Source: an uncultured Coriobacteriaceae bacterium
GTDB taxonomy: Bacteria > Actinomycetota > Coriobacteriia > Coriobacteriales > Atopobiaceae
NCBI GenBank assembly: GCA_902803315.1
Contig: CADCPM010000062.1
Location: 1-33,788, forward strand
Length of the DNA stretch: 33,788 nucleotides
Direction of reading: 5' to 3'
The notes beneath the pieces are model-generated. The model was not told the DNA's origin, made no database searches, and worked only from the letters and a program-made list of their open reading frames with translations. Of this stretch, positions 14,916 to 23,124 are shown in pieces. Position 1 is the stretch's first letter. Every line of letters starts with the position of its first letter. The translations under genes and the position numbers were made by a program.

Positions 14916-15000
14916 AATTGAGGAGTCTATCATGGAGAAAAGCTCCACCGTTGCAATTGGTACGCTCTTATCGCCAGCGTCAATCGAAAGGAGAGCCATC

Positions 15001-16089
15001 ATGGCCAAGGCACTTTGCGCACCCGGAACATATCTGCAAGGGAAGGGAGAGATGGGCCGGCTTGCTACGCACGCGAGTACGTTCGACGCGCATGAAGCGT
15101 ACCTCATCGTGAGCCCGTTCAACGCCCGCACCTATCAAGACCTTATCGTTGGCAGCTTCGAGGAAGCATCTGTCGCATACACACTCAGCACATTTGGCGG
15201 CGAGTGCTCGCAGGCAGAGATCGAGCACCACGGGAGCGCACTCGAGGGAGCGGACGTCGTGTTTGGCATCGGCGGCGGCAAGACGCTCGACACCGCCAAG
15301 GCTGTCGCTCACTACGCGGGCCTGCCCGTAATCATCGTACCCTCGGTGGCCTCCACCGACGCCCCGACCTCTCGCCTCTCCGTCATCTACCACGAGGACG
15401 GCTCCTTCGATCGCTACCTTCCGCTACCCAAGAATCCCGACATGGTAATCATGGACACCAACGTGATCGCACACGCGCCAGCGCGCTTTCTCATGGCCGG
15501 CATCGGCGATGCGCTTGCCACCTACTACGAGGCCGCTGCCTGCCAGCGCTCGAACGCCATCACCATGAGCGGGCACCGTGCCACGCTAGGCGGTATGGCA
15601 ATCGCTAGGCTCTGCCGCGAAACGCTGCTCGCCGACGGCCTCAAGGCAAAGGCGGCCGTCGAGGTAGGCGCCTGTACGCCCGCCCTCGAGAACATAGTCG
15701 AAGCGAACACCTTCCTCTCTGGCATCGGCTTCGAGTCGGGCGGCCTTGCCGCGGCGCACGCCATACACGACGGCCTCACCAAGCTCGAGGAGACGCACAC
15801 GCTCCTGCATGGCGAAAAGGTTACCTTTGGCCTGCTAACCGAGCTGCAACTTGAGAACTGCCCACTGGACGACCTCATCGAGATCACGAGATTCTGCCAA
15901 GCCTGCGGGCTTCCCACCACGTTGGGCGAGCTCGGACTTGCGGACGCGGACGACAAACGCCTGCTCGTCGCTGCGACGGCAGCCTGTGCACCGGACGACA
16001 CCATGGGCAACATGCCCTTTGAGGTCACGCCGGCCGATGTGGTGGACGCCATGAAGGCTGCCGACCGGTTCTCCAAAAGCCTAGCCTAA
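15001..16089 (+). CDS. gldA: Glycerol dehydrogenase (NAD-dependent, Zn), GldA type
   Basis: A 362-residue iron-group (type III) alcohol dehydrogenase close in length to E. coli GldA (367). The NAD-binding GIGGGKTLDTAKA lies at 89-101 and SVASTDAPTS at 115-124. The zinc ligands are Asp170 (GIGDALATYYEA), His253 (AAAHAIHDG) and His270 (LHGEKVTFG), all intact. The family oxidises glycerol to dihydroxyacetone and, in the reductive direction, converts hydroxyacetone to 1,2-propanediol, which is the last step expected after the FSA-type aldolase here. The ATG at 15001 has AAAGGAGAG upstream; the frame is open further upstream, but that part includes the activase remnant and no better start. The hairpin at 16137-16171 closes the unit. 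Confidence 0.93.
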   Translation: MAKALCAPGTYLQGKGEMGRLATHASTFDAHEAYLIVSPFNARTYQDLIVGSFEEASVAYTLSTFGGECSQAEIEHHGSALEGADVVFGIGGGKTLDTAKAVAHYAGLPVIIVPSVASTDAPTSRLSVIYHEDGSFDRYLPLPKNPDMVIMDTNVIAHAPARFLMAGIGDALATYYEAAACQRSNAITMSGHRATLGGMAIARLCRETLLADGLKAKAAVEVGACTPALENIVEANTFLSGIGFESGGLAAAHAIHDGLTKLEETHTLLHGEKVTFGLLTELQLENCPLDDLIEITRFCQACGLPTTLGELGLADADDKRLLVAATAACAPDDTMGNMPFEVTPADVVDAMKAADRFSKSLA

Positions 16090-16136
16090 GGGCACGTTAC
16101 CAGGAAGCCACGATAAGACGGGTGGCCAAACATGCT

Positions 16137-16171
16137 AAGGGCGCGACTCCAACGCTTGGAATCGCGCCCTT
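16137..16171 (+). terminator. Stem-loop terminator candidate after gldA
   Basis: AAGGGCGCGA pairs with TCGCGCCCTT, and an inner TCCA/TGGA pair closes a five-base loop, 47 bases after the gldA stop. The stem is strong, but no T-run follows, so termination may be partial or factor-dependent. Confidence 0.55.
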
Positions 16172-16486
16172 GATCGCATGCGGATTCTACCTACCGGCGC
16201 TTCCCACCAACAAGCTTAGGCACACCAGGGAATCTGTTGGCTCGGCTGGGCACAATCCTTCTTCTGAACCTAAAGCACTGCTCGCGATTCCAGCTTATCC
16301 GCACGCTCACCGGCCACAACGCAACGGGCACCTCCACGGCATTGCCTTGTTTCGGTTAGCGAGGCGCACGTGGGGGATACCCGTACGGCTGGCCCCTTCA
16401 AGCGGAAAAGGAATCCAGTCCGAGCCTCTTCCGCTCGAGCTGCACGAATAGCGAGCCGCATTCCTAAGTCGTTTTCGGCCATATTC

Positions 16487-16529
16487 GTAGATATGAACTC
16501 AATTATGTCCTACGAGAGTTCACATCTAC
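16487..16529. repeat. 14-bp inverted repeat, motif GTAGATRTGAACTC, copy 1
   Basis: The arms 16487-16500 and 16516-16529 differ by one base and enclose a 15-base AT-rich loop. The same half-site occurs twice more at 16588-16637. The stretch 16172-16687 otherwise holds no gene that I can support; it is visibly AT-richer than its surroundings from about 16480 on. Confidence 0.75.
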
Positions 16530-16587
16530 ACGAACACGAAAACCCACGAGCAATTTATCAGGCATTTTGTTGAACTTCTGCAATATG

Positions 16588-16637
16588 ATTTGTAGATGTG
16601 AACTCGTAGATCCTTCCATGAGTTCACATCTACAAAT
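16588..16637. repeat. 18-bp perfect inverted repeat, motif GTAGATGTGAACTC, copy 2
   Basis: The arms 16588-16605 and 16620-16637 are perfect reverse complements around a 14-base loop. They contain the same GTAGATGTGAACTC half-site as copy 1, and the two dyad centres are about 105 bp apart. The element lies 51 bases beyond the 3' end of the nuclease-fold pseudogene on the minus strand. It could be a terminator-like hairpin, a repressor binding site or a transposon end. Confidence 0.8.
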
Positions 16638-16687
16638 AGCAAGTCAAACGAATCCCTATGAGCTGGTATTATGCTCATATGCTATAC

Positions 16688-17731
16688 CTATGTTGTGAGA
16701 TGTGTACTGCCACGGGCGCGAGCACCACGTTGCTGGGCCCTCGAACATGCGCGACGCGCGCGAAGCTCTGCGTTCGTCAGGGGTTTTGGATGCTTCCGAC
16801 CGCCCAATATGTCCAAAAGCTCTTGCAGTTCGTCTTCCGTAGGCCACAATGCCGTATCCACGTCACTTTCAATGTGCCTTGCCACCTCCCTAGCAATGTA
16901 AAACATCTGCGCCACACTCGAGAGCTGCTCTTTTGCCGCGAATAACAATTCGTAGCCCTCCACGTGCGCCGCATACGAGCGGGCGTAGTCTGCACCCAGT
17001 CGGTTGCCATGCTCCGATCCCTGATACTCAAGTCCAAACTTCTTGTTGTGCCAGCACAAGTCAATGCGAATCGAGTTCGCAGGATATAGCGTCTTTGCCT
17101 CCGCAGAAAGATCGACCTCATAGTTCATGATTGGCTGCGCAAGGTTTAACCCATAAAGCTCTGGGGGAAGGCACAATGCCAGCTGAAGAGACGTCTCGGG
17201 TGCGGAAGCGGCGCCATCGCAGGTATAGGCCATGGCCAGTTTGAGGCTATCTTTTCCGCGAAATCGCCCTGCCTCCTGAAGAAACGCGCTCAGAGCATCA
17301 AAGGACGTCAGCGGCGCGCGTTTGAGTTGCTCCCCAGATTCGTCCTTCAGAGGCGACCACGTGCCCAAATACCGTCCGAGCAATTTGCACAGACTCACCT
17401 GGTGCAGCTGGCTTGACTGCTGAGCCAGCACGAGCTCTGGCGAAGCAACGTAGAGACCTTCGCCAATCGAAAGGATGCTGGTTCATGGCAACGAGCCGTT
17501 CCACACGTGGCAGGCCACACCTGACGCATGCCGGCGTTGCCTCGCATCATTCACAACAACCTCTATGGGCCTCGGCAATTTGTCGGCAAGGCTCCCCAAG
17601 ACACTTTCGATCGCAGCAGGATTCGACACGAAGGAGGACGGGTCTGGCGATGCGGGACCGACCTCAAGTTGATCTTGGGCAATATGCTCCAGGGCAACAT
17701 CAGCGGAAAGATTACTCAAACATATGCTCAC
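16688..17731 (-). pseudogene. DUF559/Vsr-like nuclease-fold protein gene, interrupted by one in-frame TGA
   Basis: Read from a GTG at 17731 (GGGAGGGAG six bases upstream), one frame encodes 347 codons, broken only by TGA at 17483-17485. The break falls between CHVWNGSLP and TSILSIGEGLYVASPELVLA, both coding-like. A CGA to TGA transition would explain it. The N-terminal half resembles coriobacterial proteins related to AbiEi-type antitoxins. The C-terminal half has IRIDLCWHNKKFGLEYQGSE followed by HG, a D...ExQ pattern like the DUF559/Vsr PD-(D/E)xK nuclease fold, and ends in a basic tail. Function is unknown to me; a defence or toxin-antitoxin role is inference from fold only. The downstream 248 codons could still be translated separately from an internal start. 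Confidence 0.65.
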
Positions 17732-18043
17732 GAGACACTCCCTCCCAATCAGCATTTGTAGGTGGATGAATGAGCATACGCCATTAATCGAGTTTGCGCG
17801 AACGTGTTCTTAGGAAAAAAACCGTCGGGAAGAACGCGAATCACGACACTAGTGCGATTCACCCGTACGGCGTCCTCTTGCTGCGTCGCAAGGCCTCAAG
17901 GCGGTCGTGGTCGCGACTGTGCGCGATGCCTCCGCCATGCTGCCAAAAACCGCAGCGGCATGCGTCTCCCCATTCGCACCGTGAACATCCGCGTTTGTAC
18001 TATCATGCTTGCGTAAGCAGCTCGACGAACGGAGGGCATTCGC
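17732..18043. other. Intergenic stretch without recognised features
   Basis: This 312-base gap separates the divergent nuclease-fold pseudogene and the DUF362 gene. I see no supported gene, RNA or repeat on either strand. TACTAT/TATCAT sequences near 18000 could be a -10 region for the DUF362 gene, but no matching -35 box stands out. Confidence 0.5.
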
Positions 18044-19102
18044 ATGGGAGCGATTTGGCAGGTATTCGGCACGGACGCGCACGGCATGACCATGAGCCTA
18101 CTCCAGGCATGCGATGCCATAGCGCTGGTGCCACGCGACGGGTCGGTTGCCCTCAAACCCAACCTCGTGCTTGCCAGCGCGCCCGAAGCCGGGGCCGTAA
18201 CGCATCCCGGCGTTCTGAGTGGTTGCATAGAGTACTTTCGCGCATGCGGTGTGCAAAACATAAGCGTAATTGAGAGCAGTTGGGTTGGCGACAAGACCTT
18301 GCGTGCCATGCGTACGGCAGGCTACGACGAGGTGTGCAAGCGCTACGACGTGCCGTTCTTCGACCTCAAGGCAGACAAGGTCCGTACTGTGCAAACGGCG
18401 GTAGGGCCCATGGCCCTGTGTGCCAGGGCACTGGATGCCGGCCTGCTAGTAGACCTTCCCGTACTCAAGGGCCATTGCCAAACGCGCATGACTTGTGCCC
18501 TCAAGAACCTCAAGGGCTGCATTCCCGATCGTGAGAAGCGCCGCTTCCATGCCATGGGCCTCACAAAGCCCATAGCCGCTCTTGGAGCCGCGCTGCGACC
18601 CGGTCTTGTGGTGGTAGACAGCATTTGTGGCGACCTTTGCTTTGAGGAGGGCGGCACGCCCGTGCAGACCAACCGCATGTATGCCGGAACGGATGCCGTG
18701 CAAATAGACGCCTATGGGTGCGCGCTCATGGGCCTGGACTTGGATGAGGTGCCCTACGTTCGGCTAGCCCAGGAGTACGGCGCTGGCACGGCTCACTGGT
18801 CCGAGGACGACCTCGTTCTTCTCAACGAACCAAACGATGCCGAGCCCTACTCCCCTCCCACCGGCACCGTCGCGCGCCTTACGCGCGGCGTACATGAGAG
18901 TCAGGCATGCTCCGCCTGCTTTGCCTCGCTCGTCCGAGCGCTGTACGCAAGCGGCGATGCGTCGGGCAAAAACATATACATTGGCCAGGGATGGCGTGGG
19001 CGCGAACTCGACGGGCTGGGAGTCGGACGCTGCTGCGCGGGAGCCAAGACGTGCGTTATGGGATGCCCGCCCACGGCCGAAGCCATAGCACAGGCCTTGT
19101 GA
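18044..19102 (+). CDS. DUF362-domain protein with C-terminal cysteine cluster
   Basis: A 352-residue protein of the DUF362 family, whose function is not established and which often carries ferredoxin-like clusters. Family segments are visible: VALKPNLVLASAPEAGAVTHP near residue 37, DLPVLKGHCQTRMTCALKNL mid-protein, then GCIPDREKRRFH, LVVVDSICGD, and AGTDAVQIDAYGC. The C-terminus has ACSACFASL and GRCCAGAKTCVMGCPPTAE, a Cys-rich segment that could hold an Fe-S cluster, although it is not a standard CxxCxxCxxxCP ferredoxin. The ATG at 18044 has GGAGGG upstream. The next gene follows after 53 bases on the same strand. Confidence 0.85.
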   Translation: MGAIWQVFGTDAHGMTMSLLQACDAIALVPRDGSVALKPNLVLASAPEAGAVTHPGVLSGCIEYFRACGVQNISVIESSWVGDKTLRAMRTAGYDEVCKRYDVPFFDLKADKVRTVQTAVGPMALCARALDAGLLVDLPVLKGHCQTRMTCALKNLKGCIPDREKRRFHAMGLTKPIAALGAALRPGLVVVDSICGDLCFEEGGTPVQTNRMYAGTDAVQIDAYGCALMGLDLDEVPYVRLAQEYGAGTAHWSEDDLVLLNEPNDAEPYSPPTGTVARLTRGVHESQACSACFASLVRALYASGDASGKNIYIGQGWRGRELDGLGVGRCCAGAKTCVMGCPPTAEAIAQAL

Positions 19103-19155
19103 AGCCTATAGCCAATGTCTCCAATGAGCGCCCAGCACTCGAGAAAAGGAGCCAC

Positions 19156-19683
19156 ATGCACATTCGTCAAGCCACGACTCAGGACCTAAGCAGCATAACG
19201 GCGCTCTATCGCGCGACGGCCGACGCAATGGTGGGCACACCGTATGATTGCCGTTGGCGCTCAAACGGCCACCCCACCCCAGAGTTCGTCGGTGGCCTTG
19301 TCGAAGACGGGGGCATGCTCGTGGCCGAAGAGAACAACGTGCTGGTGGGCTGTGTGGGAATCGACCACGATCTTGGGCATAACTACAACAACTTGTCATA
19401 CCAAGTCAGCGTTCCCGACGAGCTCGTGGCGGTCATCCACTTGTTGGTGGTACGCGAGAGCTGGCGCCGCAAGGGCCTCTCTCAACAACTGCTGAGCGCA
19501 TGCCTAAGCATGGCGCGCGAGCGCGGCATGCGCTGCGCCCGGCTCGACGCGACGGCCAACAACCTGCCGGCCATTGCACTCTACCAAAGCAACGGCTTTG
19601 TGATTATTGGCGAGAGCGTGCTCGACGTAGGTCTCCAAGACGACCCGCACGTGCCCTTCGTGGTAATGGAGCGCGTGCTTTAG
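19156..19683 (+). CDS. GNAT-family N-acetyltransferase
   Basis: A 175-residue single-domain GNAT protein. It starts MHIRQATTQDLSSITALY, a classic beta1-alpha1 opening. The acetyl-CoA-binding motif A is LLVVRESWRRKGLSQQLLSA at about 98-117 (the R-x-x-G/A-type pyrophosphate loop appears as RRKGLS), and ALYQSNGFVIIGE near 140 is the usual C-terminal motif B. The substrate is not predictable. The start at 19156 follows AAAAGGAG at 19144-19151; the frame is open earlier only because it overlaps the DUF362 gene. It probably shares a transcript with DUF362. Confidence 0.9.
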   Translation: MHIRQATTQDLSSITALYRATADAMVGTPYDCRWRSNGHPTPEFVGGLVEDGGMLVAEENNVLVGCVGIDHDLGHNYNNLSYQVSVPDELVAVIHLLVVRESWRRKGLSQQLLSACLSMARERGMRCARLDATANNLPAIALYQSNGFVIIGESVLDVGLQDDPHVPFVVMERVL

Positions 19684-19806
19684 CCTTTCGATGAGTACGC
19701 ATTGCACAAAAAAGCGCACGGAGGACTCCGTTCTAAGGATAAGGAATCGATTGAGAGCTCCAGGAAGCTATACTCCCATATACCAACACCCACCAGGAGG
19801 CCGCTC

Positions 19807-20349
19807 ATGACACCCACCATCACGCTCGAGCCCGTTCGCGAAAAGGACATCCCCTCATTCAAACGGCGACTGCAAAAGGCGTTCACGCTGGCCGCTGTCG
19901 AGGCATTTCCCGACTTTCCCGAGGTCATCCCACCCGAGCGCGACATGGACGAATCCCTTGCGGCCACGGGCGCAGAAGCATTGCAAATCATGTGCGACGG
20001 CGAGCCCGTTGGAGGCGCCATTGTTTCGGGAGAGGGACCGAGCAAGATGCTCGACTTCATCTTCGTGGACCCCGAGCACCAAAACGCACACCTTGGATAT
20101 GCCGCCTGGCAGGCAATAGAGGCGCGCTATCCGGACGCCGAGCGATGGGAGCTCGTTACGCCCTACCACGAGAGGCGCAACATCCACTTCTACATAAACA
20201 AGTGCGGCTTCCACATTACCGAGTACTACAACGACCGCCATCCCGACCCGCACTTCCCGCAGGACGAGGCCGGGGACTATCCCAGCGAGGACGGTGGCCT
20301 GTTCAAGTTCGAGAAGGTCGTGGATGTGTCAACGCCTCCGTCCCCCTGA
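19807..20349 (+). CDS. GNAT-family N-acetyltransferase
   Basis: A 180-residue GNAT-like protein. ITLEPVREKDIPSFKRRLQ opens the fold; MLDFIFVDPEHQNAHLGYAA is the acetyl-CoA-binding strand and loop, in an atypical form (QNAHLG instead of R/QxxGxG/A); and NIHFYINKCGFHITEYY is the C-terminal motif. The tail is acidic and Pro-rich. The start follows CAGGAGG at 19792-19797 or so. The 123-base gap from the previous GNAT gene has a TATACT-type -10 candidate near 19768, so this gene may have its own promoter. The two GNAT proteins are not closely similar to each other. Confidence 0.85.
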   Translation: MTPTITLEPVREKDIPSFKRRLQKAFTLAAVEAFPDFPEVIPPERDMDESLAATGAEALQIMCDGEPVGGAIVSGEGPSKMLDFIFVDPEHQNAHLGYAAWQAIEARYPDAERWELVTPYHERRNIHFYINKCGFHITEYYNDRHPDPHFPQDEAGDYPSEDGGLFKFEKVVDVSTPPSP

Positions 20350-20449
20350 CACACTGTTTGCTTTTCGCCATCCTTCAATGTGCTATCGTTTAAAAGCATA
20401 CTCCCAAAGGGGCGTGGCCACGCAAGACTCAGGTAGACTGGGAGGCATC

Positions 20450-20718
20450 ATGGGCGAAGATAAAAGCTGGACGCAATGACCGACGGCGAACTCGAAGAGA
20501 TCGTAGGCGGAGAGGGCAAGCTGGAATACGGCGACAACGGCGACTTTTCCTTCTACTACGAGTGTCCTTACGACCACTAAAAGGAGTTTATTACTTCTGG
20601 CAATTCGCGCATATACATGACCGTCGACGGGGAATTCAAATGCCCCAAATGCGGCTATACCAACGACTTTCATCTGGTGGTCGACAAATGGGGCGTTAAG
20701 GCGTACGGCCGCCCGTAG
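20450..20718 (+). pseudogene. Small double-glycine-leader peptide gene with Zn-binding-like tail, damaged by a frameshift and a stop
   Basis: The ATG at 20450, with GGGAGG just upstream, reads MGEDKSWTQ then TGA. Adding one A to the AAAA run at 20462-20465 would give MGEDKKLDAMTDGELEEIVG then G, a textbook double-glycine leader as found on exported peptides. The downstream frame continues LEYGDNGDFSFYYECPYDH, meets TAA at 20578-20580, then continues in frame with IYMTVDGEFKCPKCGYTNDF to TAG at 20716-20718. The Cys/His pattern (C-x3-H, later C-x2-C) suggests a zinc-binding peptide of about 88 residues once repaired. As written only fragments can be made, unless recoding occurs. ATG at 20476 could start the leader by ATGA coupling. 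No exporter or peptidase gene is nearby. Confidence 0.55.
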
Positions 20719-20770
20719 TAGGGACGTCACCACTCGCCCCTGCGGGTTACTCATCGCACTAAGGGAGCTG

Positions 20771-20810
20771 GAAAAGCAGGTCAGGATTGGCGTCCTGACC
20801 TGCTTTTTCC
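20771..20810. terminator. Bidirectional intrinsic terminator
   Basis: A 15-bp perfect stem (20772-20786 with 20793-20807) around TTGGCG, followed by a T-run on the + strand; the A-run of the left arm supplies the equivalent on the minus strand. It serves the + strand small peptide gene and the convergent glutamine synthetase gene. Confidence 0.88.
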
Positions 20811-20910
20811 AATGGCAGATCTTCTTGAAGGCCGCACTCGACGCACCGGCGTAGCCTCAAGGACCTAGAGGGCTGCCGACCCGTTGCCAAAATGTTTGGC
20901 CAATGCCACC

Positions 20911-23001
20911 TCAGACGTAGAACAGCATGTCGTTGTAGGAGGGAACGGGCCAGCATTCCTTTGCGCAGATCGACTCCATGGCATCCACGGACGCACGCAA
21001 CGCTTCCATGGTGGGTAGGACCTCGTCGCGGTAGTACTCGTCACGCTTCCCAAGGTCTTCTATCGATGCTGCTTTGGCGTTCTTGTCCTCAAGCCTGCCT
21101 GTGAGCTCGCTAATGCTTGCGATGCCGTCGGCGAGCTTGCGCGCGAGCTCCTCTTCTGTCTTTGCTTCTATCCCGACCGCCTTCCTGTTCAAAACGATCT
21201 GCACAACGCTGTCGGAGAAGCCCATAATGGCTGGGAGGTACTGTCGTCGGGCCATGTGCACCATAACGTTGGCCTCAATGTTCAGGAGCTTCGCGTATTG
21301 CTCTGCCTTGGCCGCATAGCGCGCGTGAATCTCCGCCTCGCTCAGCACCTCGTACTTCTCGAAGAGAGCGACGCTCTTTGGGTCGATGAGCGCTGGCAGG
21401 GCATCGGCGCACGTCTTGTGGTTTGGCAGTCCGCGACGCTCGGCCTCGTCCTCCCACTCGCTGGAGTACCCATTGCCGTCAAAGATGACGCGCCTGTGGT
21501 CTCGCAGGGTGTGGCGCACGAAGCGCATGGCCACCGTTAGGAACTCCTCATCCTGACGTGCCGCCACGTAATCGCAAAAGCGCTCGCATTGCTCGGCGAC
21601 GGCGGTATTGAGCACCACGTTGGGGTCCGACAGGTTTTGCTGCGAGCCGCACATGCGGAACTCGAACTTGTTGCCCGTAAAGGCGAAGGGACTCGTGCGG
21701 TTGCGGTCGGTGTTGTCGCGCAGCACGGGAGGAAGCTGGGGCACGCCCAGGTCAACTACCTCGTCCTCGTGCACCTCCGCCTGCTCCTTTCGAATGAGCG
21801 CGTCAACCACGGGCGTAAGCGCGTCTCCCAGGAACACCGATACGACGGCAGGCGGAGCCTCGTTCGCGCCAAGCCGATGGTCGTTGCCCGCCGATGCCAC
21901 GCTCGCGCGCATGAGGTCGGCATGCTCGTCCACCGCCGCCACGAGGCATGCCAAAAGCACCAGGAACTGCAGGTTGTCCTCGGGATGCGGTCCGGGCTCC
22001 AGGAGGTTTTTCCCGTCGGCCGAAATCGACCAGTTGTTGTGCTTGCCCGAACCGTTAACATACTCGAAGGGCTTCTCGTGCTGCAGACACGCCAACCCGT
22101 ACTTGGGGGCGATCAACTTCATCTTTTCCATGGTAAGCAGATTGTCGTCTATGGCCAGCGAACCGCGCTCGAAGATGGGGGCAAGCTCGTGCTGACACGG
22201 AGCGACCTCGTTGTGCTTGGTCTTAACGGGAACGCCGAGCTTCCACAACTCGTCGTCCAGCTCCTTCATAAACGCACTCACCGTTGGCCGGATGGCGCCG
22301 AAGTAGTGCTCTTCCAGTTCCTGGCCCTTGGCCGGCATGGCGCCAAAGAGGGTTCTCCCCGTAAGGATGAGGTCTTGTCGCCTTTCGTAGTCCTCCTCCT
22401 TGATGAGGAAGTACTCCTGCTCGGGGCCTATGGTGGTCACCACGCGACGAGGGCTGCGACCAAAGAGCGCGAGCAGACGCTTTGCCTGCCTCTCGAGCGC
22501 GATCTCGGAGCGAAGCAGCGGCGTCCGCTTGTCAAGCGCCTCGCCGGTGTAGCTGATAAACGCCGTAGGAATGCACAGGACCTCGTCCTTTACGAACGCG
22601 GGGCTCGTGGGATCCCACACCGTGTATCCGCGCGCCTCAAAGGTCGCGCGCAGGCCGCCGTTGGGGAAGCTCGACGCGTCCGGCTCTCCCTGCACCAGCT
22701 CCTTGCCGCTAAAGGCCATGAGGATGCTGCCGTCGTCCTGCAGCGTGAGAAAGCTGTCGTGCTTCTCGGACGTGATGCCGCTCAGCGGTTGAAACCAATG
22801 CGTAAAGTGTGTGGCACCGTGCTCGAGCGCCCATTCCTTCATGGCGTGCGCAACCTCGTTGGCGATGTGGATATCAAGCGGCATGCCTTGGTCGATGACG
22901 CGCCGAAGCTCCTTGTAGGTCGGCTTGGGAAGGCGCTCCCTCATGTCGGCGTCGGTAAAGAGCAGCTCACCCCATTCGGATGTTACCTTGTCCTGTGCCA
23001 T
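20911..23001 (-). CDS. glnN: Type III glutamine synthetase
   Basis: A 696-residue ATP-dependent glutamate-ammonia ligase of the GSIII class, which is about 1.5 times the length of GlnA (GSI) and found in anaerobes and cyanobacteria. Recognisable segments are GATHFTHWFQPLSG and EKHDSF near residue 75, IGPEQEYFLIKEEDY near 205, EVAPCQHELAPIFE, NGSGKHNNWSIS (ATP/glutamate-binding region), and GFSDSVVQIVLNRKAVG near the C-terminus. All are typical of GSIII. The start MAQDKVTSEWGELLF at 23001 has GGAAAGGAGAG upstream. It lies with glutamate synthase and a PII gene in one block, so this is the ammonia-assimilation region. The leader 23002-23124 has no clear regulatory motif. Confidence 0.95.
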   Translation of the reverse strand: MAQDKVTSEWGELLFTDADMRERLPKPTYKELRRVIDQGMPLDIHIANEVAHAMKEWALEHGATHFTHWFQPLSGITSEKHDSFLTLQDDGSILMAFSGKELVQGEPDASSFPNGGLRATFEARGYTVWDPTSPAFVKDEVLCIPTAFISYTGEALDKRTPLLRSEIALERQAKRLLALFGRSPRRVVTTIGPEQEYFLIKEEDYERRQDLILTGRTLFGAMPAKGQELEEHYFGAIRPTVSAFMKELDDELWKLGVPVKTKHNEVAPCQHELAPIFERGSLAIDDNLLTMEKMKLIAPKYGLACLQHEKPFEYVNGSGKHNNWSISADGKNLLEPGPHPEDNLQFLVLLACLVAAVDEHADLMRASVASAGNDHRLGANEAPPAVVSVFLGDALTPVVDALIRKEQAEVHEDEVVDLGVPQLPPVLRDNTDRNRTSPFAFTGNKFEFRMCGSQQNLSDPNVVLNTAVAEQCERFCDYVAARQDEEFLTVAMRFVRHTLRDHRRVIFDGNGYSSEWEDEAERRGLPNHKTCADALPALIDPKSVALFEKYEVLSEAEIHARYAAKAEQYAKLLNIEANVMVHMARRQYLPAIMGFSDSVVQIVLNRKAVGIEAKTEEELARKLADGIASISELTGRLEDKNAKAASIEDLGKRDEYYRDEVLPTMEALRASVDAMESICAKECWPVPSYNDMLFYV

Positions 23002-23124
23002 GGCACTCTCCTTTCCTCGTGCAAAATAGAACGCGCACAAGGGTAGAGAGACCATGTTTCTTGGATATTTCTACGAGGTGTCGGCAAAAATAGACCTGCT
23101 TTGCGTGAGGATTTCCGCGGGGCG

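Noticed and set aside
14608..15000. A long N-terminal extension of gldA
   Set aside because: The extra part is antisense to the DUF5714 gene and lacks a ribosome site; ATG 15001 fits family length.
21589..23046. A 485-codon + strand open frame opposite glutamine synthetase III
   Set aside because: Same reason: antisense shadow with no family match, while the minus strand encodes a clear GSIII.
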